NCBI GenBank assembly: GCA_905331475.1 | Contig: CAJNYU010003185.1 | Span: 1-64,000 of the forward strand | Length of the DNA: 64,000 bases | Direction: 5' to 3' | Source of the DNA: Rotaria socialis | Lineage: Eukaryota > Rotifera > Eurotatoria > Philodinida > Philodinidae | Shown here: one piece after another, positions 20,429 to 35,500 of the stretch | Layout of the letters: each line of letters begins with the position of its first letter | Position numbering within the stretch: position 1 is the stretch's first letter | Made by a program: the position numbers and the translations under genes | Notes under the pieces: model-generated | What the model saw: only the letters and a program-made list of their open reading frames with translations | What the model was told of the DNA's origin: nothing | The model's database searches: none

Positions 20429-21331
20429 ATGATTTCTGACACGATTTTAATAGTTTGTATTTCTATTGCGACTGCATTACTTGGTGAAGGTGAGGTTTTT
20501 TTGTTGCTACTGTAAAAGCTCTCTTTTTTTACAAGTAGTTTCTTTTTGATTCATTTAGGTCTCACATGGCTGCTTGTCTATCGAACAGAAAAGTATCAAA
20601 GATTGAAAGGTGAAGTTGAAAAAGCAAGTAAACGATGTAAGTTGAACCTTTTACTTTTTTTGCTTTGAAAATTATTAGTTCATGATGAATTTCTTTGCAT
20701 TCAATAGTGGAACGTCAAAAAGAAACTGTTAGTGAAGCAGCAGATAAAGTTCAAAAACGAAAACTTGGTAAATAACATATTTCTTTATTGATGTATATTT
20801 GTTTTTCTCTGAAATTTTAGAACGACAAGAAGAAAAATTAAAAGTTAATAATCGAGATTTATCAATGGTAAAAATGAAATCAATGTTTGCATCAAGTTTT
20901 ACATTTATGGCATTACTCGGCATGTTTAATTCAATGTAAGTTCGAATCTTTATAAGAAAAACGAATAGAACATTCCTATTGAATATTTTAGTTTTGAAGG
21001 TCGTGTTGTTGCTAAACTTCCATTCGAACCAATTCTTTGGATACGTGGATTATCGCATAGAAATTTATCTGGCGATGATTTTACTGATTGTTCATTCATT
21101 TTTCTATATGTTTTATGCACCATGTCTATTCGACAAGTAAAATACAATAAAAACAATTTTCATCCATAAAATTTTATTTCCTTTTAGAATGTTCAAAAAA
21201 TATTTGGTCGTAAGTATTTAATTTGATTAAGATTTTGTTAATTTCTGTATGATTTAGTTGCTCCATCACGTGCTGCAAGTAAAGCATCTGGTGGTTTCTT
21301 TTCACCTCCTGGTCAATTATCACAACGTTAA
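20429..21331 (+). CDS. TMCO1: TMCO1, ER calcium-load-activated channel / translocon factor, 184 aa
   Basis: Seven exons: 20429-20489, 20559-20636, 20708-20767, 20821-20935, 20992-21136, 21188-21209 and 21258-21331. All introns are GT-AG and short (48-71 nt), and the phases close to 185 codons. The protein matches metazoan TMCO1 along its length: first membrane segment ILIVCISIATALLGEGLTWL (residues 6-25), a charged coiled coil (KYQRLKGEVEKASKR ... RKLERQEEKLK, about 30-75), the MKSMFASSFTFMALLGMFNS segment, the GRVVAKLPFEPILWIRGLSHRNL loop, the FIFLYVLCTMSIRQ segment, and the C-terminus SKASGGFFSPPGQ. Family members are about 188 aa, so it is full length. TMCO1 (EMC3/Get1/YidC-related) sits in the ER membrane, where it has been described both as a calcium-leak channel and as part of the multipass translocon. 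Confidence 0.95.
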
Positions 21332-22669
21332 ATATAGTCATTGCGTCAAATAAGAACAAAAACAGAAAATGAAACTTTTTTTCTTTTTGATTTCATATTT
21401 AAAGGAAATAAATCATCATGTGTTTTGCTAATCAAATAACAAATGACATTGATGCGGGTATTACAATTTTTAATTCACACAAACTTGTAAGGTCGAATAT
21501 TCTGATGATCTTTGCAATAGTTCATAAGAACTAAACTAATACAGACTTGATAAATCGTTGATATCACAAATAGAAAAAAAGTCAATGTGTCCTTAGAATA
21601 TAATGCATGAAAGCAATAAATTTTATAATACATTATTCAATTACAAGCGAAAGTAAAATATTGTTCATAGACAAACCTTGATATTAATTTATACATATAA
21701 ACTGTAAACACCTGAAAAATACGATCTATTTTCAGAAGGACAGAGAAGTCTTTTAAACTCTCTTTTGATTTATGTATTTACTAAGGGTTTGCAACTATGC
21801 CAAAGATTTAAAGAAGAAATATAGAGATAAAAACTGAAATTACTAAAGAAATCTACGATAGTCAAATAAAATATTTCACTATTTATACAAGATAACTGAT
21901 ATTCTATCTTTATCCCTCTTAAAACAGCATTAATTCTATTTTCAGTGTAAGAATTTAGTGTGCAACGAAGATTTTTTTTTCTTTTCATTTTATATTTGAT
22001 CAAGAAGCATAACACATACGAAAATGTGATTGAATTATGTTCTTTTTATTTATTATTTAAAATTTAAATAAAAATTTATTCAAGACAATTTTTCACTTTC
22101 ATTTTTCTCGATAATTAAAATTTTTTGACGAGCAGCTCATCAGTTTGTTTGAAAGTAAAGTTTGAATATCCGATTTAGAAGATTGTCTAACATTAACATT
22201 AACACATAAATTCGATAATCATTCATCTTATTCAGTCTGTGTACATGTAACATACGAATTTGAATACTTTTTTTCTCCTTTCTCTTCAATATTGTATTAT
22301 AACAATAATAATCTTTTTTATACATATGAGGTCGCACTTAGATGTTCATGAGTATTGATACAAAGCTGATTGCCTTTAAAACAAACAGTCATTCATAGAG
22401 ATAGTTTTCTTTTCTTTTGACTCTTATAGGATACGAAATAATAGAAAAAAAAATGTGACCAGGTGTAAGGTATCTTTTTATCAGTATCAATACAGCATGT
22501 AGACAAACAGCAACTCAATCTTTCGTTGTTCCTTTTTTTTTGACAACGTAACAAAAGAAGAGAAGAAGAAAAAAGGTTGTCTCTATCTTAAACACAAACC
22601 CGCATTCACTTGAAAAAACAAAGCTCCTTTCATCATCAAACATCGACATTAATAATCAACATACACGTC
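21332..22669. other. Intergenic stretch between TMCO1 and the giant gene
   Basis: AT-rich sequence with poly-A/T runs and no supported gene. The small minus-strand frames here have no recognisable motif. Confidence 0.5.
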
Positions 22670-25600
22670 ATGCTCACTATATGCAGTTCATGCGGACTAC
22701 TCACATCATCAAATGAGCATCGATCAGGTAGTAGTCTCTGTGATAAGAAGCAGAAGGAGGAAGAGAATTTTACCGTCGTTCTAACATTTCCTGTTGTTTT
22801 AGATAGACACTTATATTTAATTCATTGCTAAGCCTAAGATATGATAAAATAAATAAGTAGATGCAAGTATTGATTAATCAAATCAAATTTTTTTCGGATG
22901 ATAAATATTCTCTCGTGCAAAAATAACATTGAACCTTTTTCTTTCTGAATTAAATATCAATAGTACACTTATTGTCTTCATCAGGCACTTGACATATGCG
23001 ATAGAAAGCGAATTAAAGAGTGTTGAATAGCATTTTTCATCTTGAGCCTTTGATTTACTTTTTTTAATGAAATTTCTTTTCTTTTTTCTTCATTTCTTTT
23101 GTATATATTAGATAATTTACTTTAGACATAAAACTCTTTTTTTAAATTGTCATTTTCAATCATATACGTATGTATACATGTGACATCGTAAGTGTGCGTA
23201 CTGTAATTGACATGCATTATCTCAATCCATCATCTTACTAGTGGACAGTCGCTCGGAAATTATTTTGTTTGAAAGCAGACAACAGAATAAAATAACGGAA
23301 ATAATAGAAAAAAAAGAAACTAGACTAGACTTATTAACGAGAAAAATCTTAGACAGACTAAAGAAATGACCTATACGTATTAACACTCATTTTGATCAAT
23401 AATGATTCTTAAAAGCGTAACCACCTTTCATTTTAATTGGTTATTCTTATTGACGTATGAGTGTGCATGTTGAGGTACTTGCATGCAATTTTCTGTTTAT
23501 CCCTTATGCGTTGTATTATAAGTTAAATACTATGCGGAGAAAATGGCACGATTTGTCAACCCATCTGATGTCTGAATTTAAATGTCACCTAAGGGGTTAT
23601 CTGTCATTGTCCGATCTTTTTCTCTTCTTCTCCATTTATTTAATAACCGTTTCTGCGACGACGACGACGATGATGTATGAGTCTGTGCATTTGATAGTGA
23701 GAGAGAGAGAAAGCGAGAGCATTGTGTCATCTATTATACCTTTTTTTTCTCTTCACTCTTTCTCGCTTTTTCCGTTTGATGGTGTTAGTTGTGTTTCAAT
23801 TTTTTTTTGTTTCGCCGACACATTGCGAATGTCTAACGATGCACAAGTCCCATTTGAAAGCATTAATTCCAGGGAGAGGATTACTTTTCCCTCTCTCTCT
23901 CTTCTTATACCGGCCTTAGCTCGAGGCATTTACCATGTAGACCAAATAAAAACTATCTTTGTCTATTTGTATTTCGCCGTTTAGATAGGTTAAGTATTTT
24001 GAAGGACAGCTGACAAAGAAGCAAAACAAAAATAATTGTCCTAATAATTATACTATTGACGTTTGAATAGGTGTCGAAAAGTTCAATTTAACCCTGAACT
24101 CGTATAACGTTAGTGAATGATAACGCTTGTATAGTATGTGTTATACGTTCTCCTTTTGTCTGTATTGTAACTAACTCAATCGTTCTTCATTTTCTTTTCT
24201 TTGTGTTCTTATTCTTTTAAATGAACAATCTACAGTCTATGATGTTTACATATCAATTTCGTTTAGGCTGTAAAGCAGCTACTATTGAATCAACTACAAG
24301 AGAAGAATCAATGTCAGAGTCATCGAATCATATTGAAAGTAGTAGTTTATTTAATACAATTTCAAATGAGCACACACTTTTTGCTGGAACACTTCGTGAT
24401 TGGTGTGACCCACTATTACAGGGACAAGAACGAATACCAGTATCATTGTGTCCACGATGTGCTTCATGCCGATGTGAATCATTGAAAGATTTATCAAATT
24501 CATCCCATCATTCAAAACGTCAACACCAACACCAACGAAATCATGATCCATCGTGTCCAAAATATCGTCAGCATGAACGAACTAAATCAACAAGTAAACG
24601 ACGCGTATTTAATAAACCGAAACGTCGTGCGATTTCGCATGATCCCTCAATAGCATTAACAGATAAATTAGTTGAACGTACTCCATCACCCTCTTTAACT
24701 TATCGAATTGAACGACGAGAGACAACATCGAAAATTCCGATTCGAATATCAACATCCTCATCAGTTGCTACAACAAGTGAATATTCTCCAGCATCATCCA
24801 TAAATAGTAGTCGATCATCAAATATGAAAACGAAAATTCCTCGACCAATATCAAATCAACATATAATATGTACACCATTAGTTACATATTCTACTCAAAG
24901 TTCAGCAACAACTGATGAAGATTTAAATGATTATGATCATGATCATGATAGGTAAATTTTCTTTTTCAATGATCAAAAGAAAAATATCCATTGTTGTTGA
25001 TAGATTGATGAATACATTGAAATGCTTTGTTTGAGAACGATCTCTTAAGTAGCTAAAAGCAATAAGTTAAAAAATAAAACTTATTCCGATCGGTGTAATG
25101 GATTAATAAGTTGTAGAGAGTCTTATAAAAATGATAAAAACTTGAACCATCCAAACATTTCATGCATTGTTTTTCTTTTCTTTTTTTGATTTATACGACT
25201 TCTGATTTTCCACTATCGATTGTAATTTTATTTTTAGCGAACCTAAATTTTCTTCATTTAAATCCCATAAGTCAATTTATTTAGTCTTCAAATAGGAAAG
25301 AAAAACACAAGCATCACTAGAAATTCGAAATAACAAATTGCCTTCTAAAACAAACTCTTCTCTTCGTATTCGACTTAGTAGAATTCATTTGATTGTTTTA
25401 ACAGAAAACTCATCGGCATAGATTACATTCAATTGGCATAGATCATAGAAATTCGATGTAAAAAACTATGAATAATGATAGATTTATGATATTACAGTAT
25501 CTATTAAATGACCACAGTACTAGAATAACTGTATTTCTCTTTATGAAACAAGAGTTTATGTAATCCCAGGCAATTTAAAACATCTCCTCGCGGTCTTCTA

Positions 25601-26402
25601 TGGTTTCCTTTTCGCTCTTCTCTTTAGCACCAATACAAGCCAACAAATCAATAAGTATTACCCGTAGGAGAGTTCGATAAGTGCCATGATCATCATGTTA
25701 ACAAATAAACAAAACAAGAAGAAAAAAAAAGGCGAAAACCTTTTTAGTTCGATTAGATAAAAACAGAAATGATGAACATTCTTTCAAATTAAAGTCTTAA
25801 TCACTCTACATAGTAACATTAAGTGTTAGGCTTTTAAATAAATATAATTCTTTGAATTTATAAAAAAAATCGACAGCTGAACACATAGTTTTTTTTTTAA
25901 ATACTTTTACTCTCTACTTTACATAGCTTCAAGGTTGCCATTGCTATAGACACATTTAAATGCTGTAGATACTTGAAAATTCTTCAAGAGAGAAGGTAGA
26001 ATATGTATATTTAGATCTACATACATAGAAAATACATAGAAAAAAACTTCAATCCATTTACGTTTTGTTTCTCTATTTATTCTCATGTTTCTTTTTCGAA
26101 TGATTTCGATGAGAAGATGGCCATATTACCAGGTAACATAATCTGCTATTTCACCTTGTTTGATTGATTTCCTAATATTTCCTCTTCTCAAAAATTACGC
26201 TGATCTGTTGTAGTCGTAAGAGAAGGATTCCGATATTCTGGCTGTTCTTTTTTCTTTTTTATTCTCTCGATCATAAGTGTGTGCTGAAAACAAAAAAGTA
26301 TCGGATTATTCATCGGAGCTTAAACGAATGAGAATGATTTTCAGACGAGAAGAAAAACAAGAAACCAGTGTAGTATCTGCTTATATTAAAATTGAGGTAT
26401 AT

Positions 26403-26438
<36 letters not shown>

Positions 26439-29400
26439 AAGGCACACGCGGGTTCGTATGGCAACAACTTGTACGACTATAATTACGAATCTTTAATCAA
26501 TAAAGCAATAATTATCATTCAAATTTTATTCATAAATTTAAATTCTTTTATTTTATTATATAGTTTGCAGGGCGATACCTGTCAAAAACTTCCAACAATG
26601 TCTGAAAATGAATTTTATAATATGGACATATCATCGAAAAAGAAAAAGAAGAACATTATGATGTTGTATTGTACCACAAACGGTACAAATCAATTAGATC
26701 ACATCGATGAGCAAAATTTATTGAAGAAGAAGAAGACAAAGATGTCATCATTGTTAAAAACGCATAGTCACAGTGAATCATCGTCTGAAAAACGACGTCG
26801 AAAATTTTGGCATAGAGAAAGTATGTATCCAAGTAAATATTCAAATCGATTTCCTTTTCGTATATTATAAAAACATTGAGATGGGTTATGCATCAGAAAA
26901 GAAAAGAAAAGAAAAAAACCATCAAGCATCTACTGAGTCAATGTACTTCACCGAAAAAAAAAAGACAAATAGAGTGTAGTATTGAGTCTGAAATATTCAC
27001 TCAAATTCGTTGCTTTTTTCAGCAGAAAAAATATACTTAAAAGTGTCAACCTTATTTATTTCGATCATGAATGTCATTTAACACACCCAAATTTACATCA
27101 TTAATTATAATTCGAAAAACATAACCTATACACATGCGAAGTCAAACAAGAGAAAAAAAATAACATATCGATATTGTAATTTAATCAACTTCGCATGATT
27201 TAGTTCTGTGCCAGAGAGCCAAAATAACTGTAGAATATGTACGAATGTTTTTACAAGCAGATTGAGTTCCACATTCTGTTTCTTTTTCTTCAATAATGAT
27301 CTACTTTCAATGGTGTTCTGTATGTCTGTCATATATAGACGCACAACGATCATCACCAAACCAAACAGAAAAAGTGTCGTATAAATGTCCATATTAGTAA
27401 TAGACAGAAAGTATACAATAGTTCTTTTCCTCTTTTTTTTTTGTTTTATTCTTTTACACATATATTATTTGCAGTGCAATTGACACGCGCAATCACAGAA
27501 GAGAAACAAATTATTCGTACTGATAATAAAACCGATACATATCGGTATTTTCTTTCAAACAACTTTGATTAAAGTAAAAACCTATGTCATCTTTGTGTTC
27601 TGGTTGCCATCAATTAAAAAAGCAAAGTAGATTTGAACCTGACCGGATTTTGTGTAAGTTTATCATGCATATGTTTTGCAAATCACTTTCGAGTGAAAAA
27701 TTTACAAAGAATATTGTCTATGCCTTACGCTTACTTAGGCGGTATATCATGTGTGCGTATATATATGCAAATATGCCTTTTCGTCAGCTGTGTATATAGA
27801 AAAATCAAAGTCGGTTTAACAAAAAAAAGAAAAAGTACCGATGAGAAAAAAAGGTGGGTGTGAGAAGTTCGGTGAACAAATAATTAGAGTATACATATAC
27901 ATTTTTATTATTATCGGTAATCGTTTCCGGGCAGACACATAGTCAGTCTACGAATATGTTAGCTGTTGGCTAGAGAAACTATTACAAGTTGTCTGTCTTT
28001 GATTAGTTTCTCCTTTTTTTTGCTAATGTTGGTACGCAAATCAATCTTGGCGATTAGTAAAATTTGTTCTCATTCATTAGAGAATTTGAATTATTGATCA
28101 GAGAAAAGCAAACAAAGAGAACTCTGTCTCGCCTTTTTTTTAATCAATATTTTACCTAACGGATTATCATCAGCGAATAAAAAAAAATGATCTTAGAGAA
28201 TTCGATTTATAATTAGTGATCGTAAGCGCAGTACGTATGTGGACATAAGTCTCCTATACTAGATGACACAAATAGGAAAGAACAAAGCAGAGAGAGAGAG
28301 AGAGAGAGCGAAGAGAGAATGAAAAAAATACATATACGTTGTACAATGATCGGAGAGCTTTGCTTTACATTCTTTCCTTTTTTTTCTCTTCTTCTACATC
28401 TTGATGTCATTACTCGGTGGGCGGTAACGACGACAAGCGAATGCTATTACCTATCGAACGTTACATTTGATACATAAGATTTGTATCAAAAGAAATTAAT
28501 GCTGTTGTTGTTGTTGTTTTACTTAAATACTACGTAATATGTTATTCAAGTGCCATTAACCGATATATCAATCGTCTGTCCTATAAGATATTTTTAAGTG
28601 ATTGAACAAAAAACGTTTTTCTTCAAAATGTTTCCTTCACTTGGTACATTGGTGAATAAGACAATGCTTGCGATACGCGGTGAGTGAACTATTAAGATAT
28701 GTATATATATATATATATATAGATTTTGTTGGCTTGATTGCACGAGACGCTCGTAATTAATCATAAATATATATATATAAGTAAAACAAAATATGAGACA
28801 CAATATCCTCTTTGTTTCGGCAATAGAGTACAAAGATAAGAATCTAATTTTAATTTTTTTCTTTTTGTTTTGATATATGTATATTTATACACAGTGATGA
28901 GTTATTATCAAGTGTTGAAATTATTATCTTAATGAGTTACAATTAAAGATCAAATGTCGAAGTAGCAAATTAGGAGACAAAACATGCATGCGTCAAACTC
29001 CTTTTATTGAGGAGTATACCAGAAAATATATACGTGCATATCAAGTTACGAAAACGTGTTTCTATATAGACTCATTATACTTTATCATGAATGTGAGAAG
29101 TAGCTATGAAATTTTAAAAAAACCAACAACAGTTCAATCGAATACTGTTTCATTAACATAGCAACAGAGAAAAAGAAAACCGGGATCATCATTATTTGCC
29201 TAAGGGACATTATACAATCATTGATTATTATGTTTAGATAGTAGTTAAACTAGTAGCATCATAATATAAGTCAACTACATCCTCAAGTAAATACATATAT
29301 AAGCAATAGAAGATCACAATTTTCTTTTCTTCGCTTTTTGCTTAATGTTCAGACAAACAAACTTTGCACACATTTCTTGAGATTCTTGACAATGCTAATC

Positions 29401-32400
29401 AAGTTTTTTTCTTGTTCATTGTGTATTCGATATCAATACAATCGAAAAAAAAACACCTCTTTGTAAGATTTTCAAATGAGAATCATTTTCAGTGCTGTGT
29501 ACGTGATTCGTTTTTTTCTGCTACTTCAATTTCTTGTCCATAATTTATTATGGAAAAGGCAAACTATTGTTCAAGTGTATTTGATAATAACATAACATTA
29601 TCGTAATCCATTCGATACGATACGATATGACTTCTGGTGCCTTTACCTAACCGTATGAAAACGATCTTTTTGACTTTTTTGTTTTGTTTAAGTATGCATT
29701 ACATGTGAACTAGAATTCGGTGTGTGTGTGTGTTACAGCACTCATTTTCGTTAATTGAATTTAAGATGACGACTCGAGACTTGTACAATGACTACTTGAT
29801 GTTCGGTGACAACAGCAAGTGTTTGCATTCACCTACGCCTGATTGAGCATCTGATGCATTGTGCATTATTCCATTTCTAACCTTGCAGTGTCATTTTGTT
29901 GAAAATTTAACCGTAGACCAATGAGAAGAAGACAAAAAAAAGAAACTTCGTACTGATGTCTTAGCAAACATATTAAAATCCAATCGATTGAGCTATGTTG
30001 TAACAGACAAGAAGAAAAAAAGCATGGAAGATAAGTGTCAACAAAGAAAAAATGAAGACAACAACGAAATTGATGTTCAAGGTTGTAGATTTTGTCCAAT
30101 GCTTTATCTAGGTTTTTTTTATCGATAATTGATAAACAAAAAATGATATTTTATGATCAAAGGTAATTATTTTCGTTGATGACCCTGTATTGAAAATGAC
30201 GAATATTCATGATGCCTTGACACTCTGTTCTCCGTATGAATATATTGACTAACATCATTATCATTTGATAGATGGTAGTAGATTTAATGTTCTGGTTCTG
30301 TTCATTTCTTTTCTCCCCTGTTTCATTACTGTGGCGAAGGTTTTTTCTTTTGATCGACTGGTCTATGATTGACTTTTTTGAAATAGGCCGTCATTCGAAA
30401 TCGAAATCAGCAGGAACATCATCATCGCCGCCTATTAACGATCTGTCATCAGCAACTTCTTCTTCGTCGTCATCATTATTATCCAATAGCTGTTCATCAT
30501 CTATTGAACCTAGAAAAAAGACTCGTTCCTATAGACTAGCTTCCCCTACTCAAACTGCACAAAACCCTCCTATATCTGATGATTCATTATCGGAAAAAAG
30601 TGAACGTTTATTGAAAAAGAAACGCCCACATTCATCATATACGGCAATTGGAGCAACAGAAGATTCATCACAACATGAATCATTACGATCGATACCACCA
30701 TCAGTTTATCTAATTGAATTAAAAAATAATACTCGTCCAACGAATTCATTTGGATTAACAAAAACAATTACTTACGTCTGGAAAAGTAGTTCATCAAAAA
30801 AAGACGATGAACGCTTATATACATATCCAAAATATACTGTTGAACAAGTATCACCTATGATCGATCAAGATCGACGTTCAATACCAGTATCATCTCGTCA
30901 TATTACATTACAACGTGGTAAAATAGATTATTGGGAAAATATGAGAGCATCACCGGATTCAGTTTTAACGTCATCATGTCAAAATCATATTGGTTCAGCA
31001 TCAAATTTACTTTCGCTTTCGTTCGAAAATCAACCAAAAGATGCTAGACATAATACGAATGCAATTGGACATGTTATATCGGTAACAACAACGAAACGTC
31101 GTCAACCATCGTTATTAAATCAAACTCAAAATTCACAATGGAATATTGAAGGTGATGGCAAACAACTTCGATATTCCAATCTGAAATGGTATAGTGTAGA
31201 TCAATTACAAAAAGATAATCGACATACAACCAAACAACGAATAAAACGAAAATATCAACAGGAACTCCTACACACTTCCGATAGTGCAACCGATACAGGA
31301 TCATCAAGTGATCAACATAATCGATCGGCACCACCCATTCTTCAACGCACAACTAACACAAATGTAACGAATCAAAATCATGAAGGTATGATAAAAAGAA
31401 AAAAAACTTGAATCTTTCAATAAACCAGCAAAGGAAACTAACGACAAAGATTTAACAAAAAATAAAATAATATCACTAGGGATGTTACACGATTTTTCAT
31501 TCTTATGAGCAAATATATACTCTCCGGATCGTGCCATAACATCTATCTACAATAGAAATTAGATCATAGTACTCTCGTCGTGAACTTTACATGTTCACAA
31601 GACAAAACAAACATTCTTAAATCGATAACCGGCGACCGGAAAACGACTGCAAACGTTTTTCTTTGCCCACCATGACCGGCCGTATGACATTAGTCTCTCG
31701 CAAACAGTGATTGCACAGTTAGAAATATTACCTTATGAATATACTTTTTACTCATTCTATTTCCGGTTATATTAGGCTACGAAAATCATTTTAGTCATAT
31801 TTTCATAATTTTTCAAAAATCCATTACCTTACAAATCGAAATTTCGCCATCTGATATCGAAAATCAAGGTCGTCACTATTAAAGTAAAAACAAAAAAATA
31901 TGCTAATTCGAACCGCATTTCCTTTTCTCATAAAAATTAAATCGTAAACATGATAAAATCCTTCATTCATACTTCCATTGTTAATCATACATGAAGAAAC
32001 CAATGAATATCTGGTAAGAACGACCTACTCTCCAGTTTAGTCATAAACAAAAAAACAAAAATATCGAATTTCAAAAAATTAATCCATGAAAAAAATTCGT
32101 TAAATTCCTTATGACAACAAATAGTATTTCGAATAGAAAGTATTATGCATAATGATTTAGAGAATTTTTATTTATCTCTATCATACATCATTAGCCGATG
32201 TTTATCAAACATCATTTTTATTGTTCTCAATAATCTATTGATTTCCGCCGATTGATCTTCTCTCTCTTTATATATATATATATTCGCACCTATTTACTTA
32301 CGAAAACAATATCATAAATGCATAGATAAAGATATTGAAAGAAAAGTTTTGATCCATTTGATTATTTTCTTTTAGTTTTTGAAACAATTTTAATGAATAA

Positions 32401-32502
32401 ACAAACAGATTCCACCATACCTGATTATTCATCATTTAATCGTGAAGTCAATGATGCATCGTCACCTGTAAAACATAATGAAATTCAACAAACTCATTCA
32501 TC

Positions 32503-32542
<40 letters not shown>

Positions 32543-35500
32543 AAAGACAAGCTTGACTTGATAGAAAAAATCATTAAAAATGAATGTTCGAATTCTTCAT
32601 CAAAACGGAAATTAAATTCCTATGCGAGTACAGATGAAGATGTAGATGAATTTAATTTAGATTATTCCGATGGTGTTAATCGTTCAGCAACAACAACAAT
32701 TCAAACGTATCGCGATCGATTAAATGCACGTTTGAATCCTGAACAACTGGAGACAAATTCAACCAATCGGAAATTTCTATCAACTGAATGTTCCCAAGTA
32801 ACAATTGATTCCGGTGTTGATATTGCCAGTGAACAAAAATTATTTCAATTGAAAATCGATGAACAATATTCCGAAGAAACTACTAATCAAAATGATTTAT
32901 TTGCTCTATCGGATGATTCATTACTTGATATTGAATCACCCTATATGAATGATTTATCTCTAAAACCCTCATTTATAATCAAACAACAACAATTAAGATC
33001 ATATACAGATGATAGTGAAGGAGGTCGAAGTTATTTAACCGCTATAACTGATATTCCATCATTGACTAAAACTGATCGTGTACCATCGAATACAAGTGAA
33101 CAATATTATTCAGCTGATAGCGATTTTAATACATCGTTATCACTTGCAAATAACGATATTGAATTCGAAAATCAAACTCATCCTGGTCAAGGAATACAAG
33201 AATTGTCACCTGACCAATCATCAGCATCATCAACAGCATCGCCAATACCACCTGAAATCGATTCACAATTACCAGCATTTGGTGATTGGATCGATGGCGT
33301 ATTTACAGCATTTCTTGCCGAAACTAATCAGCAATCAAATTCAACAAGTCGCTCATCATCAATTTTATCTGTACATATATCGCAACATACAATTGATACC
33401 TCATCATCACAAGTTTTAACTGTTATTGAAAATAATAAAAATCATCCAAATTTAACAATTATGGAGAAATATTCGACCACGTTCGATGATAACAATCGAA
33501 TGAATTCCTCGCATGGTCGCTCACAATCATCGCCAAATGGTGAATTACAAAAAGATGATGCAAATTTGAAAGGTAATCTTTTTTGTTCTTCTTCGCTCAG
33601 AAAAATAAAATAGCGCAGGAAACATATTCATACGAGAGAGGGAGAGTGTACAGCTGTTAGCATCAAGGTTGCCATGAGATGCTAATTATAATTCAAAAGT
33701 GTATGTTTGGTTCCTCTCTAGAAATGTCAATTTCAAGTCTAAACAATGAAAACAATAATGACAACTCATATAAAAATGTTAACAATTGTAAAAACATTAG
33801 TACTATTGACGCACAAGTTGCAAATAAACAATCAACATCATTACTATTGTCATCAATTGAAAGTGGTGATGACGGTGAGTTTTAACTATTATAGCGAAAC
33901 GATCAACAAGAATAGAAAGAAAAAAGAGAAGAAAAAAAAAGAAAGACGGCGTGTGAGAACCATTTCCTTTCACTGCGAATGTATGCGTGTCCCCTCTCTG
34001 GAATAGTGTAAGGTGAAAGAGAGAACGAAAGAAAAAAAAATACACCTAATACTTTTTCTCATTCTTCATTCCTTTTTTTTGCCTGAGAAGACAGGCAACC
34101 TGTTCAATGATGGAGGTCAACTGTTGGCATAAAGTAAGCAACAAAAATAACAGATTAAATACATATTATATTATTTTTAATGGTTTCATAGTAGTGATTA
34201 GTGTACGATACAAATGTAATCTGTTTGTTAAACATACAGATTTTTTGCTTTGGAGAACTCGAATGTTTTCTAACTAAAGAATAGGAAAAAAATGCGACAG
34301 TGAAAAGTATATAGTAGTAGTACACGCCTTCGCATATACTCATGATAATCGATTTAACATGCGCATTTTGTTGAATGGATACCTGATCGTTGTTTTCAAT
34401 CAAAGAGCACGGGCCGATTGCCTATACTGCGCTCGTTTAATGATGAGCGCCGGCTTTACCTGTTCAACATATTCTTTCTTTGTTTCGTGCTCTTATTGTC
34501 TGACAATAGTCAAAATAGACACAAAGTAAACCATGCGAAAGTGCTTGAACAATAGTCTATTAGATGAAGACGAGCGGGGCGTCGACAGAACACTTGAAAA
34601 TATGCACATATATACATAGCTACTGCATGCATCTATCTACTTAAATAAGCTGACCGTTGTAAGACAACAACTAATTGTGTAGAGAAACAAATATTTTATT
34701 TTTATCATTCTAGAGGTGATTAACAGGGAAACAATGCAAAGTAACTTTGTCGATCATCACACAATTCATTTTCTTAATATAAATCTTTTTCGTATAGATG
34801 ACAAAATATTTTCACTTTCTAATACAACCACGAACAATATTGATGTGGGAAAGGTAAAGGAAAAAGAACAGGATGACGATACACATCATATTGAAATTGG
34901 AGCCGAGAGTGACAACAAAAACGACAGCCCACTTATACAAGTAGTAATGCCAGATGAATCATCTCCATCACCATTTTCATTCTTCGAAGGATTCCATTAT
35001 CGGGAATCCCAACAAAATCAACACGCGAATAGTCATGACTCATTACTTCAACCTGATCATATTCCAATAATGAGTACTATCAATACAGCCGCATCCTCAT
35101 CTGATGATCTATCCAGTACACATCAATTGTTATCGTCAGCATTTCATTCAAAAGACTCAGCACTTGGCTTATCAGATGATAATTTAAATTGTTTACAAAC
35201 GAATGAATTTAATATTCAAGATATTCACAACGATTATGATGAAGATGATGATCGACAACAACAACAGCAACAACAACAACAACGTGCTCGAATATCATTG
35301 CCCTTATCAAATGTGCAGCAAGGTGAAAGTAAATATCTTTATATCTGATTGGTTTTTCATTTTTGCTCTAAATTAAACAATTTGATTGAATATTAATATT
35401 CGTTCAACACTATTCGCTTTTCAAATAATGATTATATAATATGTACGAAATTGATTGCTCTCTTTTTTTCACTATCTCTTTCATTCTAATCAAAAAAGAG

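Noticed and set aside
23457-23984. Plus-strand open frame of 175 codons
   Set aside because: Mostly Phe/Leu/Ser-rich from T-rich intronic sequence. It has no motif and does not fit the phase of the surrounding gene.
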